A DNA stretch of 44,030 nucleotides, from positions 1 through 44,030 of the forward strand of contig CAKUEI010000002.1 in NCBI GenBank assembly GCA_934646175.1. Direction: 5' to 3'. The notes below the pieces were generated by a model, which saw only the letters and a list, made by a program, of their open reading frames with translations, did not search any database and had not been told where the DNA came from. The stretch comes from an uncultured Oscillospiraceae bacterium. GTDB lineage: Bacteria; Bacillota; Clostridia; Oscillospirales; Oscillospiraceae. Positions 38,298-44,030 of the stretch are shown here, in pieces. The stretch's first letter is position 1, and each line of letters opens with the position of its first letter. The position numbers and the translations under genes are program-made.

Positions 38298-38777
38298 TTA
38301 CAGGGTGATGCCCATGATCATCAGGATGGAAGCCAGCAGGGACAGGATGGCGTAAAATTCCACCATGGCGGCCATCAGGATGCCTTTTGCAGTCTCCTTG
38401 GGCTGCTTGCTGATGAGGGAAACGCCGGAAACGGCCACCCGCGCCTGAGCAATGGCGGACAGCAGGCCGCCGAACGCCATGGGCAGGCATGCAAAGAAGA
38501 TAGAAAGTCCTGCACCCATGCTGATGCTGGTGACGGCGGTGCCACCCATAAAGCCCAGCTTATTCAGCACGAAGAAGCCGATAACGAAGCCATACAGGCC
38601 TTGCGTACCGGGCAGGATCTGCAAAATCAGGCACTGCGCGAACCGGCTGGGGTCCTCCGTCAGCAGACCGGCGGCAGACTCGCCCACCATACCCACGCCC
38701 TTGGCCGAGCCGATGCAGCTCAGGCCCACGGCCAGTGCGCCGCCCAGCAGCGCCAGGGGAATTCCAAACATACTCAT
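38298..38777 (-). CDS. ntpK: V-type ATPase rotor subunit K (16-kDa proteolipid), Na+-type ligand set
   Basis: The 159-residue proteolipid has four membrane helices from a duplicated hairpin. The ion site residues known in Enterococcus hirae NtpK (Leu61, Thr64, Gln65, Gln110, Glu139) have counterparts here: Leu55, Thr58 and Gln59 in ILPGTQGLYGF, Gln111 in AIAQARV, and Glu140 in AAMVEFYAIL. Only one carboxylate is kept per duplicated unit. This supports Na+ (rather than H+) translocation. ATG overlaps the ntpI stop by 4 bases. Confidence 0.95.
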   Translation of the reverse strand: MSMFGIPLALLGGALAVGLSCIGSAKGVGMVGESAAGLLTEDPSRFAQCLILQILPGTQGLYGFVIGFFVLNKLGFMGGTAVTSISMGAGLSIFFACLPMAFGGLLSAIAQARVAVSGVSLISKQPKETAKGILMAAMVEFYAILSLLASILMIMGITL

Positions 38778-40738
38778 TGTTTTTGCTCCTCCTTCACAAC
38801 GTCCACATATTCTGTGTCGATCTTCAGCGGGTCGAAAGGCCGCCCGCCCTCTTTATAAAACCGGCTGAAAAATTCCAGGTACTGCAGCCGGGCCGCGTGT
38901 ACATACGTGCCGATGATATTGATGCCCATGTTGAATGCATGACCCACCAGAAAAATCACGATGAATCCGATGACGCCGGTCATGGCGCCCAGCAGGTTCA
39001 CCACGCTTGCGATCACCGACGTGGCCAGCACCAGCGCCATCAGGCGCAGATAGCTCAGCACGTCGGAAAGATAGTTGGTAATGCCGTAAATGCTCTTGAT
39101 GCCGCCGAACAGCTTTTTGAAGATGCCCTTCTCGTGCCGCCCCTGGGTCAATATCAGCGCCAGCAGGCCCACAACAATGCCCACATAGGTCCCCTTCAGA
39201 TAGGTGACCCCCAGTCCGACGAAGAGCACCCACCAGGGCACCACGTCCAGCACGCCGTCCAGACCTTCTCCGTCCCGGAAGCACATATACATGTGGATGC
39301 ACTGGCTGGTGATGATCTGCACCGCACCCAGCACCAGGGCGAACACCATCATCTTCATGGGTTCGTTCATGGGGTTGAAGAGCGGCCCGCTGTTGAACCA
39401 TGTGAGCCATGCTGGGAACTGCTCCGCCGGAATGTGCAGGAAGTTTTCAAAGATCACCGTCAGCACATCGCCGAAGAACCCGCCGAAGGCGAATCCCATG
39501 ATCGCCGTGGTCACGCCGCAGATGACCATCAGGCCCATCATCTGCTTGATCATGCCCTTGGGCTTCAAAAATTTCTGTGCCGCCAGCCCCAGAATGATCA
39601 GGATAATGCCATACCCCAGATCGGCGTACATAATGCCGAAAAACAGGGAGAAAAACGGCAGTATCAGCGGGTTGGGGTCAACGCCGTCATAGGCAGGCAG
39701 GGAGTACATCTCCGTCACCATGTTCAGCGGTGCCGTCACCTTGTTGCTTTTGAGCTTGATGGGCACTTCTTCCGGGTCCTCCGGGTCGGAGAATTCATAG
39801 GCGCAGCCGTACTTTTCCAGCACGGTCTTCAGGGTCTTTTCCTCCGGCGCGGTCACCCAGCCTTCCAAAAAAACGGTGGCATCCCCGGCCAGTAACCGTT
39901 CACTCGCCGCTTCCCTGCGGATCTCCTGCTGCAGCCGGTCCAGGATCAGCTTGATGCTGTCCCGTACCTCGCCCAGGGCCGTCAGGCCGTCCCGCTCTGT
40001 CTTCCACTCCTCTTCCAAGGAGTTGATGCGGGCGGAGAGCTTGTCGCTGTCCTCCCTGGGTGTTCCCGGCCAGCCCCGCAGATTGGCCCGGACGAAGCTG
40101 AATTTCTTCACCGCCGCAAGGGCCTCCTCCTCCACGCTTCTGTGGCACATCAGCAGCAGGTACTGGAACTCCTGGTCGCTGTCCACCCATTGGATCTGGG
40201 CCAGCTCCGTTCCTTCCTGAAGAACGGCCTCCATCTCCTCCCGATTGGTTCTGGCGGGCACCGTGCCCGGCATCACTTTCATTTTCTCTGTAGAGGGGTG
40301 ATCCAGATTCCGGTCGACGGAAAGCCACGGCTGCAGGGTCAGCCGCTTGGCCTTCAGGGCGCTCTGCTCACTGCGGATGGCCTTCATCCGCTCGCTGTGG
40401 CGGTTGATCTCCGCCGCGGCGGTGAGGACGGCTCCGTGGGTCTTCTCATCGAACAGCTCCTGTTCCGTCACCTCGGCCCGCTGGGGGAACAGCCCGCCCT
40501 TGCTGGGGACAAATTCATTCAGTGCCTTCAGGGAATCCTGCAGTGCCTCGATCTCGCCCTTCAGCTTGTCCAGTTCTGTGCTGTCCATCCGGTGCAGCCC
40601 GGCCCAGTCGTCCTCAGTCAGCTTTTCGGCGGGCTCGTCGATCTCCAGACAGCCCAGATGCTGAATGTCCCGCATCAATGCGTCCCGGTCATCCATCATG
40701 GCCAGCAGGCGTACCCGCCGCATTTTCACAATGGACAT
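38774..40738 (-). CDS. ntpI: V-type ATPase subunit I (a-subunit)
   Basis: The 654-residue stator subunit carries the ion half-channels. The N-terminal half (about 1-330) is soluble with coiled-coil segments that meet the peripheral stalks. The C-terminal half has about seven to eight membrane helices, including FGIMYADLGYGIILIILGL and the late SYLRLMALVLATSVIA with the essential Arg in the conserved LSYLRLMAL stretch. It begins 1 base after the ntpF stop and ends overlapping ntpK by 4 bases. Confidence 0.96.
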   Translation of the reverse strand: MSIVKMRRVRLLAMMDDRDALMRDIQHLGCLEIDEPAEKLTEDDWAGLHRMDSTELDKLKGEIEALQDSLKALNEFVPSKGGLFPQRAEVTEQELFDEKTHGAVLTAAAEINRHSERMKAIRSEQSALKAKRLTLQPWLSVDRNLDHPSTEKMKVMPGTVPARTNREEMEAVLQEGTELAQIQWVDSDQEFQYLLLMCHRSVEEEALAAVKKFSFVRANLRGWPGTPREDSDKLSARINSLEEEWKTERDGLTALGEVRDSIKLILDRLQQEIRREAASERLLAGDATVFLEGWVTAPEEKTLKTVLEKYGCAYEFSDPEDPEEVPIKLKSNKVTAPLNMVTEMYSLPAYDGVDPNPLILPFFSLFFGIMYADLGYGIILIILGLAAQKFLKPKGMIKQMMGLMVICGVTTAIMGFAFGGFFGDVLTVIFENFLHIPAEQFPAWLTWFNSGPLFNPMNEPMKMMVFALVLGAVQIITSQCIHMYMCFRDGEGLDGVLDVVPWWVLFVGLGVTYLKGTYVGIVVGLLALILTQGRHEKGIFKKLFGGIKSIYGITNYLSDVLSYLRLMALVLATSVIASVVNLLGAMTGVIGFIVIFLVGHAFNMGINIIGTYVHAARLQYLEFFSRFYKEGGRPFDPLKIDTEYVDVVKEEQKQ

Positions 40739-40739
40739 G

Positions 40740-41054
40740 TCAGCGTCCCACCACCTTTTTTACGATGCGCTCCGCCGCTTCGTCCAGGCGTTCCTCCGCC
40801 TGTTTCCGCAGTGCCTTGCGCGCCTCTTCCTCCTGTGTCTTCATGGCGCGAATCTTCTCCTCCGCCTGCTCTTCTGCTTTCTTCAGCAGTGCCTTGGCCT
40901 GTTCTTCCGCCTGTTTCACGGCGTCCTGCAGCGCCTTCTTTCCAGCCTTGTCCGCTTCCAGAAGCGAATTCTTCGCCTCCTCCGCCGCCTCAGCCCTGCG
41001 CTTCCGGGCCGCGTTTTCCGCTTCCGCCACCCGTTCGATGGCTTCCATAGCCAT
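40740..41054 (-). CDS. ntpF: V-type ATPase peripheral-stalk subunit G/H
   Basis: The 104-residue protein is almost entirely coiled coil rich in Ala, Glu and Lys (for example AEEQAKALLKKAEEQAEEKI). It matches the small peripheral-stalk subunit that pairs with subunit E. ATG 41054 lies 8 bases after AAAGGCGG. It is the first gene of the V-ATPase operon, 60 bases downstream of a strong promoter. The order F-I-K-E-C-G-A-B-D is the same as in Enterococcus hirae, but ntpH/ntpJ are absent. Confidence 0.9.
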   Translation of the reverse strand: MAMEAIERVAEAENAARKRRAEAAEEAKNSLLEADKAGKKALQDAVKQAEEQAKALLKKAEEQAEEKIRAMKTQEEEARKALRKQAEERLDEAAERIVKKVVGR

Positions 41055-41113
41055 GGTCTTCACCGCCTTTCTGTCCCCTTGTGAAAAAAGGAAATCCTCT
41101 CACAAGTACTTTG

Positions 41114-41142
41114 ATTGTACCCCTAAAGTCAAGTGGTTTCAA
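41114..41142 (-). promoter_or_regulatory. Promoter of the V-ATPase operon
   Basis: On the minus strand TTGAAA (41142-41137) and TACAAT (41119-41114) are 17 bases apart, giving a leader of about 50 bases before ntpF. Confidence 0.8.
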
Positions 41143-41257
41143 GCATTTTTGGTGAAAAGTTCTTCTCACTTTCTTCACTTTGTCCCGATTTTAATCATTC
41201 TTTCATCTTTGTTTTATTCTCCCTTTATTTTCCTCGTTTTTTTGCATGATCGTGCAT

Positions 41258-41298
41258 AAAAAGAAGGCGCGGAAGCTGCCTTCCACGCCTTCTTTTTT
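41258..41298 (-). terminator. Terminator after the TIM-barrel gene
   Basis: Two stacked stems (41261-41269 with 41286-41294, and 41271-41275 with 41280-41284) close a 4-base loop. TTTTT follows on the minus strand. Confidence 0.85.
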
Positions 41299-41338
41299 CT
41301 CAGCATACACGTTTTTCCGTCTTTTTACAAGCGTTTTT

Positions 41339-42040
41339 TCAGTCCTGCCCTGCCGCACGGCGGTAGCGTTCCATAGACTGTCGGAACAGCTCGCCGTTGC
41401 TGGGGGGCGAATAGGTGATGGCGTTGGCCCCCGCCCGGATGGTCTCCAGAATGCTCTCCTCCGTGGGGCCGCCGGTGGCAATAATGGGCACCTTCGGGAA
41501 TTCCTTTCGGATCTTCGCCACGATGGTCGGTGTCCGAGACGCCCCGGATACGTTCAGGATGTCCGCGCCCGCATCCAGCCGCTCTCTCACGTCGGTCTTT
41601 TCCGACACCACCGTCACCACCACTGGGATGTCCAGCTCCTGATGAAGCCCCCGCACCACCAGGTTGCTGGTGGGGGCGTTCACCACCACGCCGAAGGCCC
41701 CTTCAAATTCTGCGTCCCGGGCCAGGCTCAAAACCCGGATGCCCTTGGTCACGCCGCCGCCCACGCCCACGAAAACGGGCATGTCCGCCGCCATCATCAC
41801 CGCCCGGGTGATGGCCGGCTGAGGCGTAAAGGGATAAACGGCGATGATCGCATCGGCATTGATGTTTTTGATGATGGCCACATCCGTGGTGAACGCCAGC
41901 GACTTGATCCGCCGCCCGAACACCCGGATGCCGGAGGCCTCCCGGATGCACCCGGGAATGGAAATTCTGTGGCTGCGCAGGGTGCCCTCATATTCCGGGA
42001 CGAATTTCCCCTGCTTTTCCTGTTCCAGATTCGGTTCCAT
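41339..42040 (-). CDS. TIM-barrel protein of a conserved clostridial family, annotated elsewhere as hydrolase
   Basis: The 233-residue protein has a beta/alpha-barrel pattern. Successive strands are TTDVAIIKNINADAIIAVYP, MPVFVGVGGGV, GAFGVVVNAPTS, IPVVVTVVS, GADILNVSGASRTP and VPIIATGGPTEESI, then GANAITYSPP. The Gly-rich strand 7 and 8 loops resemble phosphate-binding barrels (HisA/ThiE type). No catalytic residues can be named with confidence. The start ATG follows AAAGGAG. It lies 24 bases after the glycoside-hydrolase-like gene, so both form an operon. Confidence 0.75.
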   Translation of the reverse strand: MEPNLEQEKQGKFVPEYEGTLRSHRISIPGCIREASGIRVFGRRIKSLAFTTDVAIIKNINADAIIAVYPFTPQPAITRAVMMAADMPVFVGVGGGVTKGIRVLSLARDAEFEGAFGVVVNAPTSNLVVRGLHQELDIPVVVTVVSEKTDVRERLDAGADILNVSGASRTPTIVAKIRKEFPKVPIIATGGPTEESILETIRAGANAITYSPPSNGELFRQSMERYRRAAGQD

Positions 42041-42064
42041 GGCCCACTCCTTTCTCCGGTTCCT

Positions 42065-43132
42065 TTACCGGCTCAGCTCCGCCTGCATGCCCTGCTCCAC
42101 CCCGGTAAATCCGGTCTCCTCGGTGTGTATGGTCACCAGCTTTTCCTCCGCTTCGGCCCGCACCGCGTCATTCACATAGGAAATGCCGTTCTCCTGCTCG
42201 TCTACCCAGATGCGGTCGCAATGTTCCGTCAGGGCCGCGGCCGTCTGGCCGTCTTCCCCCGCGCCGGTCTCCAGGGTCTCCGCCCCGGTCAGTACGGACA
42301 GCTTCACGCCGTACCGCTCAGTCAGTTCCTTCGCCTGCCGGAGGAAAGCTGTTACCGTCTCCTGCCGCATCACCGGTGCTGTGGGGTAATTCTCTCCCGG
42401 TGCAATGGAGGCAGTCTTCGCCCCGGTGGGATAGCCGCAGTTGGTCAGCAGGATCTCGTCAAACCCCAGGCCGCACAGCTCTTCCATCACGCCCAGCAGG
42501 TAGCTGCACGCATGTTCATTGGCCGGGCTGATCCAGCGGATCTTCCCGCTGTCTCTCCACCGGTATCCGCTGTCCGCCATGATGGACCACGCCTTGTGCT
42601 CCGAGGACATGCCCAGATCGCGGAAGCAGGAAATCTTCGCCACCGTATAAAGCCCATCCTCCTGATTGGCCGCCCGGATGGCCTCGTTCAGCGCCGGGTC
42701 GGCGGAAGAAACACCCGCGCTCACCGCAGCCTCCGTTTCCGCCACATAGTGCAGGGTCCCGTCGGTCTCTTTCATGGTGAACACCGCCGCCGTGGCGTTT
42801 TTGGCCGCCAGCTGTTCCTTCACCTTCCCCTCGGTCAGTGCGGAAAGGGGCAGCTCCGCCGCCCGGTAGCCCTGCTGCTCTACCACCGCTTCCTCCGTGG
42901 GCTGGGGCGTGTCCACCACCAGGTCGCTCTTCACCGGGTCCTTGTCTTCCTCCCGCTGGAAGAAGGGCAGCTCCAGCTTCACGCCGTCATCGGTGTACAC
43001 CAGATAACGGCTCAGGGATATAAACGAAAGGATCAGAAGCACCAAAATCACGGCAAGAATGATCAGGACCGTCCGTCCCGTCCATCTCCTCCCTCTGCCC
43101 CGGTAAGCATGGTATCCTCCAGGCCGTTTCAT
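42065..43132 (-). CDS. Membrane-anchored putative glycoside hydrolase (DUF4015-like)
   Basis: This 355-residue protein has a basic N-terminus (HAYRGRGRRWTGR), one membrane helix (about 21-42, TVLIILAVILVLLILSFISL) and an outward domain. The domain reads as a TIM barrel: AAVFTMKETDGTLHYV, GLYTVAKISCFRDLG, KIRWISPANEHACSYLLG and LGFDEILLTNCGYPTG, followed by conserved-looking Asp/Glu near CDRIWVDEQE. It resembles the putative glycosyl hydrolase family DUF4015; activity is unproven. ATG 43132 follows AAGGAGG by 7 bases. Confidence 0.72.
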   Translation of the reverse strand: MKRPGGYHAYRGRGRRWTGRTVLIILAVILVLLILSFISLSRYLVYTDDGVKLELPFFQREEDKDPVKSDLVVDTPQPTEEAVVEQQGYRAAELPLSALTEGKVKEQLAAKNATAAVFTMKETDGTLHYVAETEAAVSAGVSSADPALNEAIRAANQEDGLYTVAKISCFRDLGMSSEHKAWSIMADSGYRWRDSGKIRWISPANEHACSYLLGVMEELCGLGFDEILLTNCGYPTGAKTASIAPGENYPTAPVMRQETVTAFLRQAKELTERYGVKLSVLTGAETLETGAGEDGQTAAALTEHCDRIWVDEQENGISYVNDAVRAEAEEKLVTIHTEETGFTGVEQGMQAELSR

Positions 43133-43183
43133 GCGCACGCCTCCTTACTGTCTTTCCAAAAATCACATCTTTCATGGAGGAAT

Positions 43184-43192
43184 AGTATACCA
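43184..43192 (-). promoter_or_regulatory. Extended -10 promoter of the glycoside-hydrolase-like gene
   Basis: TGG-TATACT lies on the minus strand 51 bases before the start codon; TTTTCT sits at the -35 position with a 17-base spacer. Confidence 0.6.
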
Positions 43193-43363
43193 CAGGCTGC
43201 AAAAAAAGAAAAGCCCGCACATTTCCCGTCCGTTTCCCAAACTTTCCGTTTTGTCCCATATCCGCCCGCTGTTTTGAAAAAACACTCTTTCTCATCCGTG
43301 CAAAACATGATAAGATGCAGGAAATACAATGCATCATCTTATTCCCCGGAAGGAGCAAACAAA

Positions 43364-43546
43364 ATGGCCAAAGAAGATCGTTTCGAACGCATTTATTCCC
43401 AGGGCATGGTGTCTGTGGTGGAAATCTGGGTGGATAAAGAGACCGGCGTCAACTACCTCTTTCACTCCGAAGGGTACGGCGGCGGCCTCACTCCCCTGTT
43501 GGACCGGGAGGGAAAGCCCGTCATTTCCCCCCTCCTCAACCGGTAA
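43364..43546 (+). CDS. Small conserved protein, DUF6440-like
   Basis: The 60-residue protein MAKEDRFERIYSQGMVSVVE... continues with IWVDKETGVNYLFHSEGYGGG and ends TPLLDREGKPVISPLLNR. This matches my recollection of DUF6440, a family of short proteins of unknown function in Firmicutes. It has no signal peptide or membrane segment. The start ATG follows GGAAGGAG by 8 bases. A weak -10 (TAAGAT, near 43310) lies upstream. It is followed by a decayed hydrolase in the same direction. Confidence 0.72.
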   Translation: MAKEDRFERIYSQGMVSVVEIWVDKETGVNYLFHSEGYGGGLTPLLDREGKPVISPLLNR

Positions 43547-43576
43547 GCCGCGCGCAGAAAAAGAGGCCTTTTCTTC

Positions 43577-43930
43577 ATGAAAAAGGCGAAAAAGCGCATT
43601 CTCCTCACCGCTCTCGCCACCGGGCACGCGCAGAACTTTGAGGGACTCGTCCTGCTGGCCGCTTATTCCACCAAGGGCCTGACCGGCAGCGGGCTTTCCG
43701 TCCTCTTCGTCTACGGCTCCGAAGGCAGCGTGCTCAACCGGGATTCCTACGAAAAGTACCGTTCCAACCTCCCCGATGACTGGCCAAGAGGTTGTTCTGG
43801 ACGGTGGCTCCACGCCTATTTCGGAAGCTGCGCCCCCCGGAAGGGGGACGGGATCCCTACCCTTACCAATGAGCAACAGATTCAAAAGACTGCCTCCCTC
43901 ATCGCCGCCTTTCTCACCGTAAAATATTAA
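43577..43930 (+). pseudogene. Alpha/beta hydrolase remnant: 5'-truncated with compensating frameshifts
   Basis: From about residue 15 the frame reads ATGHAQNFEGLVLLAAYSTK, then SVLFVYGSEGSVLNRDSYEK and YRSNLPDDW, which resembles the C-terminal third of small alpha/beta hydrolases. After DDW the frame becomes anomalous (PRGCSGRWL, with rare codons CCA AGA GGT TGT). Shifting by one base restores QEVVLDGG, and shifting back restores HAYFGSCAPRKGDGIPTL with the catalytic-type His. So an extra base near 43781 and a lost base near 43810 compensate each other. The first two-thirds, including the nucleophile elbow, are missing. No good ribosome site precedes ATG 43577. Confidence 0.72.
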
Positions 43931-43967
43931 AAAAGCGTGCGCTGTCCATTTGACAGCGCACGCTTTT
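43931..43967. terminator. Bidirectional terminator
   Basis: A 16-base-pair stem (43931-43946 with 43952-43967) has A/T flanks. It ends the hydrolase remnant and the ABC ATPase gene that enters from the right. Confidence 0.92.
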
Positions 43968-43977
43968 CTCGTCTTTT

Positions 43978-44030
43978 TTATCCGCCCAGGTACGCTTTGC
44001 GCACCGCGTCGTTATGCAGCAGCTCCTCAC
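43978..44030 (-). CDS. C-terminal end of an ABC transporter ATPase, LivF-like (partial)
   Basis: The minus strand reads EELLHNDAVRKAYLGG then TAA at 43980-43978. The ending VRKAYLGG is characteristic of branched-chain amino-acid type ATPases (LivF/LivG, usually VREAYLGG). Only 16 residues and the stop are inside the window, so the Walker motifs and true substrate cannot be seen. Stop and terminator are about 11 bases apart. Confidence 0.7.
   Translation of the reverse strand, partial: EELLHNDAVRKAYLGG

Noticed and set aside
1..44030. CRISPR arrays, tRNA or rRNA genes, insertion sequences and prophage
   Set aside because: I saw no regularly spaced repeats, cloverleaf sequences, transposase motifs or phage genes on either strand.

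Overview
The window looks like core chromosome of a GC-rich, anaerobic, endospore-forming Firmicute, most likely a gut Oscillospiraceae (Flavonifractor/Intestinimonas/Lawsonibacter type). That placement is inferred from gene content: yabP-yabQ-divIC-yabR, a SpoIID protein, an oxygen-sensitive glycyl radical enzyme, a V-type ATPase, high-GC codon use, many TTG/GTG starts and classical sigma-A promoters. I see no rRNA, tRNA, CRISPR array, insertion sequence or prophage.

Layout. 1-4290: an XRE/cupin regulator, then a promoter driving a glycyl radical activase and its glycyl radical enzyme (substrate unknown). 4300-10350: mostly minus strand. It holds prfC with a coupled MGMT-family gene, hpf, and an amidohydrolase coupled to a fumarase-type alpha subunit that has no beta partner beside it. 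Two small plus-strand genes lie between them: a membrane peptide and a degenerate ferritin-like protein. 10350-13700: the sporulation/division cluster yabP-yabQ-divIC-yabR (minus), then bioY and birA diverging across a compact region with two BirA-type operators. 13700-20300: an ECF S component behind a NiaR-like operator pair, citrate synthase (minus), a SpoIID-like protein, an FAD oxidoreductase and mnmE. 20300-25230 (minus): a GNAT acetyltransferase, an SLH-anchored 5'-nucleotidase and proBA. 25400-30920: a glycolytic operon trmL-pgk-tpiA-gpmI-eno. 30940-32021: an LCP protein (minus). 32140-32330: a tiny transcription unit with a 12-codon Cys-containing ORF. 32357-41142 (minus): a nine-gene V-type ATPase operon ntpF-I-K-E-C-G-A-B-D whose K subunit keeps the residues of Na+-binding relatives. 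41258-44030: a TIM-barrel protein, a membrane-anchored glycoside-hydrolase-like protein, a DUF6440-like protein, a decayed alpha/beta hydrolase and the tail of an ABC ATPase at the right edge.

How the genes fit together. The glycolytic operon and citrate synthase supply central carbon flux. The V-ATPase probably couples ATP to Na+ movement. BioY/BirA and the NiaX-like protein point to vitamin salvage. The least explained items are the glycyl radical system, the 12-codon unit at 32220, the fumarase-alpha/amidohydrolase pair, the 200-base yabQ/divIC overlap, the degenerate ferritin-like protein and the alpha/beta hydrolase remnant. All functional statements come from reading the sequence and recalling protein families; no database search was run.
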